Assembly: GCF_044386045.1 (NCBI RefSeq) | Contig: NZ_JBISCD010000040.1 | Coordinates: 1 to 64,000, forward strand | DNA from: Thalassobellus sediminis | GTDB lineage: Bacteria > Bacteroidota > Bacteroidia > Flavobacteriales > Flavobacteriaceae | DNA length: 64,000 nt | Direction of reading: 5' to 3' | Shown here: in pieces, positions 53,481 through 63,847 of the stretch | Layout of the letters: each line of letters begins with the position of its first letter | Numbering within the stretch: position 1 is the stretch's first letter | The notes under the pieces: model-generated | The model's database searches: none | What the model was told of the DNA's origin: nothing | Seen by the model: only the letters and a program-made list of their open reading frames with translations | Position numbers and translations under genes: made by a program

Positions 53481-55577
53481 ATGAAAAATTACAAAATCAC
53501 AATACTTTACGTTTTTTGTTTTATTCTAATTCATAGTTGTAAAGAATCTGTAACTCCTCCAATAACATTTGAACCAACACCAACTCAAAAGCAATTGAAT
53601 TGGCATGATATGGAATTTTATGCATTTGTACATTTTTCATTAAATACTTTTACAAATAAAGAATGGGGGTATGGAGATGAGTCTCCCGAATTATTTAATC
53701 CTACAGCATTAGACACAAGACAATGGACGCGTGTTGTTAAAGAAGCAGGTATGAAAGGTATCATAATAACCGCGAAACACCATGACGGATTCTGCTTATG
53801 GCCATCAGCATATACTGAGCGCTCAGTAAAAAACGCACCTTGGAAAAATGGCAAAGGTGATATTATTAAAGAATTAGCAGAATCTTGTAGAGAATACGGA
53901 TTAAAGCTAGGTATATACCTTTCTCCTTGGGACAGAAACCACCCAGATTATGGCAAGCCAGAATATGTTACTTATTTTAGAAATCAGTTAAAAGAATTAT
54001 TAACCAACTACGGAGATGTTTTCGAAATATGGTTTGATGGTGCCAATGGTGGTGATGGTTATTATGGAGGCGCTAACGAAACAAGAAAAATAAATACGCT
54101 TGAATATTACAATTGGGATGAAACCTTTAAAATGATATACGACATTACTCCAAAGACTTTAGTTTGGGGTATTGGTCCCTCTGAAGCCAGATGGATTGGA
54201 AATGAAGAAGGGAGAGCCGGAAAAACTAATTGGTGTTTATTACGTCAAAAAGATGAATTAGCAGGAAAGGTACACTATACAGAATTTATGTCGGGACATG
54301 AAGATGGTGAAAAATGGGTGCCAGGAGAAGCTGATGTTTCTATAAGACCAGGGTGGTTTTACCATGCTATTGAAGATGATAAAGTACGCCCTTTAGAAGA
54401 ATTGGTTGATATTTATTATGAATCTATAGGTAGAAACGCTAACCTATTACTAAACCTTCCTGTTGATAAACGTGGTCTAGTTAACGAATATGATGAAACA
54501 AGATTAAAAGAATTAACAGCAATTATTAAAGCCGATTTTAAAACCGAATTACTCACTAATAGTAACGTTTCTACAGATAATGTACGTGGTAACAGCAATA
54601 CATACGCTGCTAAAAATGTAATAGATGGTGACAACAATAACTATTGGGCAACTGATGATGGAATTACAACAGCCTCTATTGTGTTTGAATTTAAAAAGCC
54701 TACATCTATTAATAGAATACTACTACAAGAGCACATAAAATTGGGACAACGTGTTAAAGCTTTTAATGTTGAAGCAAAAGTTAACGGAGAATGGAAAACA
54801 ATTGCTAACGAAACTACAATTGGTTATAAAAGAATATTAAGAACTCAAACTGTAACTACATCTGCTATTAAAGTTAATATTACGGATGCTAAAGCAAGTA
54901 TCGTTCTTTCTGCAGCCAAAGCATATAATGCTCCAACATTGGTTCGTCAACCAAGCATTAAACGAGATAAAAATGGATTGGTAACAATGACTACTAAAGC
55001 AGAAAACATTATGTATTACACGCTTGATGGAACTGAGCCTTCTATAAATAGTGATTTATACAAAGTGCCTTTTAAATATCCTAAAGCTGTAAAAATAAAA
55101 GCCATCGCTTACAATACAAAAGAAAAAACAAGTAGTTCTATAAAAACAGTAAACTATGGAATGTCTAAAGAAAAATGGCGTGTGATTTCTACCACTAGTG
55201 GCGATTTCAAAACCGTAGACAGAACTATTGATGGCAATCCAATCACAACGTGGGGGTTTGGAGATAACAACCATAAACTACCACAAGAAATAATTATAAA
55301 CATGGGAAGCATTATAAAAATAAAAGGTTTCTCTTATTTTCCGCAGCAAGTTGGGGGCAATCTAAATTTAATTTCAAACTATAGCTTTTATACAAGTATC
55401 GATAACAAAAACTGGAAAAAACAATCTGAAGGCGAGTTTTCAAATATTAAAAACAATCCTATCGAGCAAATAAAAACCTTTAATACAACAAATACTAGAT
55501 ATATACGGTTTGTAGCCAAATCTAAAGTAGGTAACGGTAATAATATTTCTATAGGAGAAATAAGCATTATTGAATAA
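53481..55577 (+). CDS. Alpha-L-fucosidase, GH29
   Basis: 698 residues, lipoprotein (IHSC, C20). The GH29 domain (~30-350) has AKHHDGFCLW (H100, H101) and the nucleophile D186 in FEIWFDGANGG. C-terminal parts include a carbohydrate-binding F5/8-type segment (~360-470), a chitobiase-like YTLDGTEPS segment (~505-550) and a second discoidin-like segment to the end. It releases terminal fucose from glycans outside the cytoplasm. Confidence 0.93.
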   Translation: MKNYKITILYVFCFILIHSCKESVTPPITFEPTPTQKQLNWHDMEFYAFVHFSLNTFTNKEWGYGDESPELFNPTALDTRQWTRVVKEAGMKGIIITAKHHDGFCLWPSAYTERSVKNAPWKNGKGDIIKELAESCREYGLKLGIYLSPWDRNHPDYGKPEYVTYFRNQLKELLTNYGDVFEIWFDGANGGDGYYGGANETRKINTLEYYNWDETFKMIYDITPKTLVWGIGPSEARWIGNEEGRAGKTNWCLLRQKDELAGKVHYTEFMSGHEDGEKWVPGEADVSIRPGWFYHAIEDDKVRPLEELVDIYYESIGRNANLLLNLPVDKRGLVNEYDETRLKELTAIIKADFKTELLTNSNVSTDNVRGNSNTYAAKNVIDGDNNNYWATDDGITTASIVFEFKKPTSINRILLQEHIKLGQRVKAFNVEAKVNGEWKTIANETTIGYKRILRTQTVTTSAIKVNITDAKASIVLSAAKAYNAPTLVRQPSIKRDKNGLVTMTTKAENIMYYTLDGTEPSINSDLYKVPFKYPKAVKIKAIAYNTKEKTSSSIKTVNYGMSKEKWRVISTTSGDFKTVDRTIDGNPITTWGFGDNNHKLPQEIIINMGSIIKIKGFSYFPQQVGGNLNLISNYSFYTSIDNKNWKKQSEGEFSNIKNNPIEQIKTFNTTNTRYIRFVAKSKVGNGNNISIGEISIIE

Positions 55578-55666
55578 TATAATTCCTTTGCCGAAGCACA
55601 AAGGTTATTAGTCGAATTTTTAGATTTCAAACAAGTCGTAATAAGTAATTTTATCACAATAACAAA

Positions 55667-57592
55667 ATGGACAACCAAATGATTAAAGAGAGTATCAGCT
55701 ATAAAGAAGCAGGGAAATTTGAAGATACCCGTTTTGAAAAAATTCATAATGTAATTTTCGATTCATCTCTTGAAGCTTCTATTTTAGTAGCTCAAGAAAT
55801 AGCAAACTTAATTCAAAGAAAACAAGAACTCAATGAAACTTGTGTCTTAGGGTTAGCTACAGGATCTTCTCCTATAAAAGTGTATGAAGAACTTGTAAGA
55901 ATGCACAAAGAAGATGGTTTAAGCTTTAAAAACGTAGTCACTTTCAATTTGGACGAATATTACCCAATGGACAAGGATAATATTCAAAGTTACTTTTACT
56001 TTATGCATGATCACCTTTTTAATCATGTAGATATATTACCCGAAAATGTTAATGTTCCAGATGGAAAAGTAAGCGCAGAAGAATTACAGCAGTACTGCAT
56101 TGATTACGAAATGAAAATTAAATCTTATGGCGGATTAGATTTTCAATTATTGGGTATTGGTAGAACAGGACACATTGGTTTTAATGAACCGGGTTCTCAT
56201 ATTAATTCTGGAACTAGAAGTATTACATTAGACCATATTACACGAATAGATGCTGCGCCTTCTTTTTTAGGGATAGATAATGTGCCAAGAAAGGCTATTA
56301 CAATGGGTATAGGCACTGTAAGACATGCCAAAAGAATTGTTTTACTTGGATGGGGAATTAGTAAAGCTGAAATCTTAAAGAAAACGATAGAAGGAACAAT
56401 TTCTTCACAAGTTCCAGCAACTTATTTGCAAGAACACAACAACACAACATTTGTTTTAGATAGTGATGCTTCTTCAGAACTTACTAGAGTAAAAACACCT
56501 TGGCTGGTTAAGTCTTGTGTTTGGTCAGACGCATTAAAGCTTAAAGCGGTTGTTTGGTTGAGCGAATTAACAAACAAACCATTTTTAAAGCTTACCGATA
56601 AAGATTATAATGATAATGGCATGGCAAGCCTTTTAACAGAAGAAGGGACAGCTTACGATTTAAATATAAAGATGTTTAATAAATTACAGCATACTATTAC
56701 AGGTTGGCCTGGTGGAAAACCAAATGCTGATGATACTTACAGACCGGAACGTTCTACACCTTTAAAAAAACGAGTTATTATTTTTAGTCCACACCCAGAT
56801 GATGATGTCATTTCTATGGGTGGCACATTTAATAGGTTAGTAGAGCAAGGTCATGATGTACATGTAGCGTATCAAACGTCAGGAAATATTGCTGTTTCTA
56901 ACGAAGAAGCTTTGAAATTTGCTGAAATATCGATGACATTAAACCCAGAATCAATAGAATCTAAGAAGATTATTGATTTTTTGAGAAATAAAGCTAAAAA
57001 CGATATTGATTCTATAGAAGTTAGAAAACTAAAAGGATTGATTAGAAGAAGTGAATCTTTAGCAGCTACAAGGTATATAGGGCTTCCTGATAAAAATGTT
57101 CACTTTTTAGATCTTCCATTTTACGAAACAGGCACTGTAAAGAAAAGTAACCTTTCTGAAGCAGATATAGCAATTATGTGCCAATTTATAGAAGAAATAA
57201 AACCACATCAAATTTATGCAGCTGGAGATTTAGCAGACCCACATGGTACACATAAAGTTTGTTTAGATAGTTTATTTGAAACCTTAAAAATATTAAAACC
57301 CAAACCTTACATGGATGATTGTTGGGTTTGGTTATACCGTGGCGCATGGCATGAGTGGGATTCTTACCAAATAGAAATGGCTGTTCCTATGAGTCCAGAC
57401 CAAGTTCTTAAAAAGCGTCATGCTATTTTTTATCACCAATCTCAAAAAGATGGTGTTATGTTTCAAGGAGACGATTCTAGAGAGTTTTGGGTACGTGTAG
57501 AAGACAGAAACAGATTAACCGCAAAAAAATATAACGATTTAGGATTAGCAGAATACGCTGCTATTGAAGCTTTTAAGCGTTATCATTTTTAA
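55667..57592 (+). CDS. nagB: Glucosamine-6-phosphate deaminase fused to a PIG-L-like domain
   Basis: 641 residues. The N-terminal half (~25-290) is NagB: LGLATGSSPIKVYEEL, FNLDEYYPM and GIGRTGHIGFNEPGS. The C-terminal half (~365-600) is LmbE/PIG-L-like with IFSPHPDDDVISMGG and a later DPHGTH. NagB turns glucosamine-6-P into fructose-6-P and ammonia. Similar two-domain proteins occur in Bacteroidota; the role of the second half, which keeps its His/Asp metal motif, is not known to me. Cytoplasmic. It follows the fucosidase by 89 nt. Confidence 0.93.
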   Translation: MDNQMIKESISYKEAGKFEDTRFEKIHNVIFDSSLEASILVAQEIANLIQRKQELNETCVLGLATGSSPIKVYEELVRMHKEDGLSFKNVVTFNLDEYYPMDKDNIQSYFYFMHDHLFNHVDILPENVNVPDGKVSAEELQQYCIDYEMKIKSYGGLDFQLLGIGRTGHIGFNEPGSHINSGTRSITLDHITRIDAAPSFLGIDNVPRKAITMGIGTVRHAKRIVLLGWGISKAEILKKTIEGTISSQVPATYLQEHNNTTFVLDSDASSELTRVKTPWLVKSCVWSDALKLKAVVWLSELTNKPFLKLTDKDYNDNGMASLLTEEGTAYDLNIKMFNKLQHTITGWPGGKPNADDTYRPERSTPLKKRVIIFSPHPDDDVISMGGTFNRLVEQGHDVHVAYQTSGNIAVSNEEALKFAEISMTLNPESIESKKIIDFLRNKAKNDIDSIEVRKLKGLIRRSESLAATRYIGLPDKNVHFLDLPFYETGTVKKSNLSEADIAIMCQFIEEIKPHQIYAAGDLADPHGTHKVCLDSLFETLKILKPKPYMDDCWVWLYRGAWHEWDSYQIEMAVPMSPDQVLKKRHAIFYHQSQKDGVMFQGDDSREFWVRVEDRNRLTAKKYNDLGLAEYAAIEAFKRYHF

Positions 57593-57649
57593 AAATATTA
57601 TATAGAATTTATTAATAGCATTAAAAATTAGTTTAGTTGTTTTTTGGTT

Positions 57650-57696
57650 ATTGATGGTTATCTCTATTAAATAGACGATAGCCATCAATTTTTTAT
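57650..57696. terminator. Terminator between nagB and the LytTR gene
   Basis: A long hairpin of about 18 pairs (outer arm ATTGATGG with complement CCATCAAT, one G-U wobble and one bulged C inside) is followed by TTTTTTATTT on the plus strand. Confidence 0.85.
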
Positions 57697-57701
57697 TTAT
57701 A

Positions 57702-58415
57702 CTAAATAGAAGAATTTAAAATTTTCTGTTTTACTTCCTCTAGGTAAGACCTCCCTATAACATATCTAAGTCCTTCAATTTCTACACTGTTTCCTTCTAC
57801 AGCATCAATTTTATCAATAGCAATAGTATAAGATCTATGTATTCTTATAAAGTCTCTAGAGGGTAACAAATTAGTAAAATCGGTTAAAGTACTATGAACA
57901 ATATACCTGCCTGATAGCGTGTTTATTTTTAAATAATCTTTTAAACTTTCAATAATTAAAATTTCATCAAGAAAAATCTTCTTCATTTTCTTTTTATCAA
58001 TTTTAACAAAGATAAAAGAGCGTTCTTTAATTTTTTCTACAGTTATATTCGTATTTGAGTCAAGCCTTTTATTGACTTTATTTATAGCCTTCATAAATCT
58101 AGGAAACTCAATCGGTTTCACTAAATAATCTAAAACATCTAATTCGTAGGTTTCAATTGCAAATTCATCATAAGCACTTGTAATAATAAACAAAGGAGGG
58201 TTTTCTATACTTTTAATAAAATTTATACCATCTAAAACAGGCATATTGATGTCTAAAAAAATAACATCAACGGTGTGATTTTTTAAAAAATTCAAACCAT
58301 CTATAGCGTTACTAAAAGCATTTACTATTTCAAAATCTTCAATTTGATTTAAATAATTTTTAATAACATTTATAGCTAATGGTTCATCATCAATAATCAA
58401 ACACCTTACTTCCAT
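57702..58415 (-). CDS. LytTR response regulator
   Basis: 237 residues: a receiver domain (1-120) with D55 in VIFLDINMPVLDG, and a LytTR DNA-binding domain (~135-235) with ILIIESLKDYLKIN and FIRIHRSYTIAIDKID. It follows the LytS-like kinase by 55 nt and is probably its partner. Confidence 0.95.
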   Translation of the reverse strand: MEVRCLIIDDEPLAINVIKNYLNQIEDFEIVNAFSNAIDGLNFLKNHTVDVIFLDINMPVLDGINFIKSIENPPLFIITSAYDEFAIETYELDVLDYLVKPIEFPRFMKAINKVNKRLDSNTNITVEKIKERSFIFVKIDKKKMKKIFLDEILIIESLKDYLKINTLSGRYIVHSTLTDFTNLLPSRDFIRIHRSYTIAIDKIDAVEGNSVEIEGLRYVIGRSYLEEVKQKILNSSI

Positions 58416-58470
58416 ATTTATTTGCTTAGTTTATAGTATTTTAACTAGAATTACTTTTAAAATTATATAT

Positions 58471-59529
58471 TTAACTAACTCTTATTTTGAGTTTTACAAC
58501 AAATTTATTTTTTTTATTTTTAATAGATAGATAATAATCGTTTTTATCATATCCTAAATCTAATCTTTTCTTAACATTATCTAAACCGATACCACTAGAT
58601 TGTTTTAGGTTATCTGTATGGGTTGTAATTTTTGGCATGGGGTTTGTAATGGTAAAATAAAGAAATTTTTCTTTAATCTTAAAGTTAATGTCAATTTTTA
58701 CGTCGCCTATATTTTTATTTGCTCCATGCTTAAATGCGTTTTCAACAAATGTTAACAGCAACATAGGGGCAATTTCTTTATCTTCTAAATCTCCAGATAT
58801 ATACATATTAACCTCTAAAGAGTCATTATACCTAACACGCTCTAAATCTAGATAATTTTGAATACAAAGTATCTCATTTTGTAAGCTTTGGCGTTTTGTC
58901 TTTGTTTCATAAAGCATATAACGCATTAACTCTGAAAGTTTTAATATTATTTTAGGTGTTTTACTAGATTTCTCAACAGATAAGGAATAAATATTATTAA
59001 GTGTATTAAAGAAAAAATGAGGAGATATCTGATTCTTTAAAAAAAGGAGTTCTGTTTCTAATTGTGTTTTTTCAAGATCAGCAACACGTTTATGCTCTTT
59101 TATAAAATCTAAAGTAATTTTTATAGCTGCAACAAATGCTACAACATACAACTCACCTATCATCATTTCTATAGTATAATTTAGCGTTAAACTAGTAATA
59201 GACTCTGGTCCTTCAGGCCAAACATTATGGCTTATTAAAAAATAAGTTAAATTAAACTTTACAATAACCATAATGAATATGGTAGCTAAAATTGAAAAAA
59301 CATAAAGCGTGTATTTTTTTCGATACACTAAAAAAGGCATTAAAACAAAAATATTCAAGTAACATGACACCATATGTATTGGAAATCCTAACAAGTTAGA
59401 CTTTAAAGAGTATACATAATCATCAAAATAACTTCCCCAACGAAAGGTGTTGAACAAAAAATATACACCCCAGAAAACAACATGGTATCTCCATGAAATT
59501 AAATAAAATTTATCGCTTTTAAAGTTCAT
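58471..59529 (-). CDS. LytS/YehU-type histidine kinase
   Basis: 352 residues. About four membrane helices (~13-145), then a His_kinase domain with QISPHFFFNTLNNIYSL and an HATPase with LLLTFVENAFKHG and SSGIGLDNVKKRLDLGY. No extracytoplasmic sensor domain of note. It pairs with the LytTR regulator downstream. It lies inside the glycan region, but a role in its control is inference. Confidence 0.92.
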   Translation of the reverse strand: MNFKSDKFYLISWRYHVVFWGVYFLFNTFRWGSYFDDYVYSLKSNLLGFPIHMVSCYLNIFVLMPFLVYRKKYTLYVFSILATIFIMVIVKFNLTYFLISHNVWPEGPESITSLTLNYTIEMMIGELYVVAFVAAIKITLDFIKEHKRVADLEKTQLETELLFLKNQISPHFFFNTLNNIYSLSVEKSSKTPKIILKLSELMRYMLYETKTKRQSLQNEILCIQNYLDLERVRYNDSLEVNMYISGDLEDKEIAPMLLLTFVENAFKHGANKNIGDVKIDINFKIKEKFLYFTITNPMPKITTHTDNLKQSSGIGLDNVKKRLDLGYDKNDYYLSIKNKKNKFVVKLKIRVS

Positions 59530-59650
59530 TATTTAAAAATATTGATGATGTTTTTTTGGTGTTTAGGCTTGTTTATGTGTTATCCGTCTAAATTACTTTT
59601 ATAAATAGTAAAATTAATGAAATTTTAAAGTTAAATTATGATCACGCTAT

Positions 59651-61906
59651 ATGAAAAACTCTACTCTGCTTATTTTATTTTTAGTTTTAACTGTTTGTTG
59701 CAAAGAAAAGACTAATAAAAAAACCCCAACAAAACAATATATAACAAATTATGTAAATCCGTTTATTGGAACAGGAGGACACGGACATACATATCCTGGA
59801 GCAACAGCTCCATTTGGAATGGTTCAAGTAAGTCCAGATAATGGTATTTCTAGTTGGGATTGGTGTTCTGGCTACCATTATTCAGATTCTATAGTTGCTG
59901 GATTTAGTCATCTACATTTAAGCGGAACAGGTATTGGTGATTTGGCTGATATCTTACTCATGCCAACAAACAAACAAGTTGATTTAACTATTAACACAAA
60001 GAATAGAGATTCATTAGCTTATAAATCATCTTATAGTCATTCTAACGAAAAAGCGAGTCCAGGATATTATCAGGTTTTTCTTGAAACACCTAAAATAAAT
60101 GTTGAGTTAACATCTTCATTACGTACAGCATATCATAAATATACATTTTCTGAAAATGATAATCAATCTGTTGTTATAGATCTAGGTTTTGCTATTAACT
60201 GGGATATGCCTCATGAAACAGCTATAACCATTGAAGACGAACATACCATAAGTGGCTATCGTTTTAGTAAAGGATGGGCGAAAAACCAAAAGGTGTTTTT
60301 TATTGCTAAATTTTCTAAACCAATTTCAGAATATTTATTATTTGGTGATGGAAAACAAATTGAAGGTGATTTAATTGAAGGAGAAAAAGTAGCTTCACAA
60401 TTATTTTTTAAGTCAAACAATAGCGATGAATTACTTGTAAAAGTTGCAGTATCATCAGTAAGTATTAAAAACGCAAAAGACAATTTAGATTCAGATGAGT
60501 TTAATTTTGAAGCAATAAAGACAAATGCAGAAACTATTTGGGATACTGCTTTATCTAAAATAGAAGTTGAAACGCCTGTAGATTCATTGAAAACCATTTT
60601 TTACACCGCACTATACCATTCTCAAATTGCTCCTGTAGCGTATAGCGATAAAAACGGAGAGTTTAGAAAGGAAAATGATAGTATCGTAACAACTACCAAT
60701 TATACCGCATATTCTACATTATCGCTTTGGGATACGTTTAGAGCAGAAAATCCATTACTAACATTTTTAGCTCCAGACAAAGTTTCAGATATGGTTAATT
60801 CTATGTTAGCGTATTACGAAACTAAAAAGATATTACCGGTTTGGACTTTGTATGCTAATGAAACCAATACCATGACGGGGTATCATTCTATCCCTGTAAT
60901 TGTAGATGCTTACAAAAAAGGCATTAAAGGTTTTGATGCAGAAAAAGCTTATGAAGCCATGAAACAAACCATGATGCAAGATGAACGCGGGTTAAACTTA
61001 TATAAAAAACACGGCTACATTCCTTATAATTTATTAGACGAATCTGTAACCATAACTTTAGAATATGCTTTTGATGATTGGTGTATTGCTCAAATGGCAA
61101 AAGATTTAGGTAAAAATGATGATTATACCTATTTCTTGAATCGCTCTAAAGCTTATCAACACCTGTTTGATTCAGAAACAGGATTTATGCGAGGCAAATC
61201 TGAAGATGGAAAATCTTGGAATGAACCTTTCGACCCAAAACACTCAAACCATAGAGAGCAAACAGATTATACAGAAGGAAATGCATGGCAACACAGTTGG
61301 TTTGTGCCTCATAATGTTGAAGATTTTATTTCGTTACACGGAAGTGATGCTATTTTTACAAACCGTTTAGAGCAATTATTTACTGAAAGTTCAGAAATTA
61401 CAGGTGATAATATTTCTGCGGATATTTCAGGATTAATTGGGCAATATGCACACGGAAATGAACCAAGTCACCATATTGCTTATATGTTTAACAAAGCAAA
61501 CAAGCCGTGGCGGACACAATATTGGGTACATCATATTTTAGACACGCAATATAATGCAACACCAAATGGATTAAGTGGTAATGAAGATTGCGGACAAATG
61601 TCTGCGTGGTATGCGTTTAGTTCTATAGGATTTTATCCAATGAATCCTGCTTCAGGAAATTACGAAATTGGAAGTCCTCTTTTTGAGAAATCAACAATAA
61701 AACTTCCCGAAGGAAAAACATTTGTTGTTGAAGCAGAGCATATTTCAAACACAAACTTTTATATACAATCTGCTACATTAAATGGAGAAACATTCAATCA
61801 AACATCCATTTCACATCAACAAATATTAGAAGGAGGCATATTACATTTTGTTATGGGATCAGAACCAAATAAAACATGGGGTTTAACTAATAACAACATG
61901 AACTAA
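59651..61906 (+). CDS. GH92 alpha-mannosidase
   Basis: 751 residues, secreted (signal with Cys at 16-17, possibly a lipoprotein). GH92 marks: FIGTGGHGHTYPGATAPFGM near the N-terminus, GFSHLHLSGTGIGD, GNEPSHHIAYMFN and EDCGQMSAWYAFSSIGFYP near the C-terminus. The family acts, with calcium, as exo-alpha-mannosidase on N-glycans. The symporter gene follows with a gap of 1 nt. Confidence 0.95.
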   Translation: MKNSTLLILFLVLTVCCKEKTNKKTPTKQYITNYVNPFIGTGGHGHTYPGATAPFGMVQVSPDNGISSWDWCSGYHYSDSIVAGFSHLHLSGTGIGDLADILLMPTNKQVDLTINTKNRDSLAYKSSYSHSNEKASPGYYQVFLETPKINVELTSSLRTAYHKYTFSENDNQSVVIDLGFAINWDMPHETAITIEDEHTISGYRFSKGWAKNQKVFFIAKFSKPISEYLLFGDGKQIEGDLIEGEKVASQLFFKSNNSDELLVKVAVSSVSIKNAKDNLDSDEFNFEAIKTNAETIWDTALSKIEVETPVDSLKTIFYTALYHSQIAPVAYSDKNGEFRKENDSIVTTTNYTAYSTLSLWDTFRAENPLLTFLAPDKVSDMVNSMLAYYETKKILPVWTLYANETNTMTGYHSIPVIVDAYKKGIKGFDAEKAYEAMKQTMMQDERGLNLYKKHGYIPYNLLDESVTITLEYAFDDWCIAQMAKDLGKNDDYTYFLNRSKAYQHLFDSETGFMRGKSEDGKSWNEPFDPKHSNHREQTDYTEGNAWQHSWFVPHNVEDFISLHGSDAIFTNRLEQLFTESSEITGDNISADISGLIGQYAHGNEPSHHIAYMFNKANKPWRTQYWVHHILDTQYNATPNGLSGNEDCGQMSAWYAFSSIGFYPMNPASGNYEIGSPLFEKSTIKLPEGKTFVVEAEHISNTNFYIQSATLNGETFNQTSISHQQILEGGILHFVMGSEPNKTWGLTNNNMN

Positions 61907-61907
61907 T

Positions 61908-63785
61908 ATGGGCACTATCGATTTAAGCATTATTATATTTTATATACTATTAACCGTTAGCGTTGGTATTTGGATTTCAAAAAAAGCATCTAAAGGATTG
62001 GATGACTATTTTTTAGGAGGAAAATCTATAAAATGGTACTATTTAGGGCTGAGTAATGGATCAGGAATGTTCGATATATCTGGAACCTCATGGATGGTTG
62101 GTATCTTATTCTTGTATGGCGTAAAGAGCTTTTTCTTTATGTGGCTTTGGCCCATTTGGAATCAAGTGTTTATCATGATGTTCTTAGCCGTTTGGATAAG
62201 AAGATCTAAAGTAATGACAGGGTCTGAATGGATTTTAACACGTTTTGGAAATGATAAAGCTGGTAGAGCGTCTCATATTATCGTGGCTGTTTTTGCTATT
62301 GTATCTGCCATAGGATTTATTGCTTACTTTTTTGAAGGCATCGGTAAATTTATGACTGTTATTTTACCTTGGGATTTAACATTAAGTATGGGAGACAGTG
62401 TCTTGCTTAATTCCGAACAATCATATGCACTAATCATCATCTTATTAACCACTATTTACACAGTTAAAGGCGGTATGTTCTCTGTGGTAGCAACAGAAGT
62501 TTTGCAGTATGGAATTATGGTTATTGCAGGTGTATTAGTCGCAGGTTATACGCTTATTTATTTTACAGATATCCAAGTAACATCTGTAATTTCAGAAGAA
62601 TGGAAAAATGTGTTTTTCGGGATGGAACTCGGGCCACATTGGAGCTCTAAATATCAAGCTTTTAATAATTTAATAGATTCTGAAGGGTATAAAATGTTTG
62701 GCGCCTTAGTTGGAATGTCTTTATTTAAAGGTTTTTTTGCAAGTATAGCAGGACCAACTCCAAGTTACGATTTACAACGTATTCTTTCAACAAAATCGGT
62801 TAAGGAAGCAGCGTATATGAGTGGATTTACCAATCTAATTTTATTCATTCCAAGATATTTGTTAATTGGTGGTATTGTAGTTATCGCATTAGTGACTTTA
62901 GCACCTCAAATGGTTGCTAATCCAGCATTATCAGGAAGTGATTTAGAAATACTATTACCTACCATTATTAATTTTCACGTTCCAGTAGGAATAAAAGGCT
63001 TATTATTAGCAGGTTTATTAGCAGCTTTTATGTCTACATTTTCAGCCTTTGTAAATGCGGGACCAGCATATATAGTAAACGATATTTATAAAAAATATTT
63101 CAAACCAGAAGCAACAAGTGAACATTATATAAAAGTGAGTCATATTGCATCCTTTATTGTGGTTGGTTTAGGTGTTTTTATGGGCTTTTATGCAGATTCT
63201 ATTAACTCACTAACATTATGGATTACGAGCTCCTTATTTGGAGGCTATGTAGCAGCAAATTTTTTAAAATGGGTTTGGTGGCGTTTTAATGGTTGGGGTT
63301 ATTTCTGGGGTATGTTTGCAGGATTGATAGTTGCATCATTACAGTTTGTTCTAGATCAAAATAAAGCAAGCTTTATGGAGGGATCATTTTTTTATAATTT
63401 ATCTCAATTACAAGCCATATACTTATTTCCAATCATATTTGGTGTTTCTGTACTAGGTAGCATATTAGGAACATTTTTAACCAAACCTACAGATATTTCT
63501 GTTTTAAAAGATTTTTATAAAAATGTAAAACCTTGGGGGTTTTGGAAACCGGTATATACAGCACTAAAAAATCAAGATACATCGTTCACTGAAAACAAAG
63601 ATTTTAGTAAGGATATGCTTAACTGTATCATAGGTATTGTTTGGCAATCCAGTATGATTGTACTTCCTATATTTCTTTTAGTTAGAGATTATCCAAAAAC
63701 TATCATCTCTTTAATTGTATTTTTAATAACTTCTGCTATATTAAAATATACATGGCTGGATGTTGTTAGAAAATTACCCGATTAA
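61908..63785 (+). CDS. Sodium:solute symporter (SSS family)
   Basis: 625 residues with about 14-15 membrane helices. The SSS pattern is visible in LDDYFLGGKSIKWYYLGLSNGSGMFDISGTSWM and ...GLLLAGLLAAFMSTFSAFVNAGPAYIVNDIYKKY. It probably carries a sugar or a mannosyl-GlcNAc-type disaccharide released by the upstream GH92 enzyme; this follows from position only. The GH130 gene starts 62 nt later. Confidence 0.92.
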   Translation: MGTIDLSIIIFYILLTVSVGIWISKKASKGLDDYFLGGKSIKWYYLGLSNGSGMFDISGTSWMVGILFLYGVKSFFFMWLWPIWNQVFIMMFLAVWIRRSKVMTGSEWILTRFGNDKAGRASHIIVAVFAIVSAIGFIAYFFEGIGKFMTVILPWDLTLSMGDSVLLNSEQSYALIIILLTTIYTVKGGMFSVVATEVLQYGIMVIAGVLVAGYTLIYFTDIQVTSVISEEWKNVFFGMELGPHWSSKYQAFNNLIDSEGYKMFGALVGMSLFKGFFASIAGPTPSYDLQRILSTKSVKEAAYMSGFTNLILFIPRYLLIGGIVVIALVTLAPQMVANPALSGSDLEILLPTIINFHVPVGIKGLLLAGLLAAFMSTFSAFVNAGPAYIVNDIYKKYFKPEATSEHYIKVSHIASFIVVGLGVFMGFYADSINSLTLWITSSLFGGYVAANFLKWVWWRFNGWGYFWGMFAGLIVASLQFVLDQNKASFMEGSFFYNLSQLQAIYLFPIIFGVSVLGSILGTFLTKPTDISVLKDFYKNVKPWGFWKPVYTALKNQDTSFTENKDFSKDMLNCIIGIVWQSSMIVLPIFLLVRDYPKTIISLIVFLITSAILKYTWLDVVRKLPD

Positions 63786-63847
63786 ATATGGGCAAAATTT
63801 TATTAAAAAAAAGTCAAATCAAGTTCAATAGTAAATAATTAAATAAA

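Noticed and set aside
53618..53854. Open frame opposite the fucosidase
   Set aside because: Lies fully inside GH29 with family motifs on the other strand.
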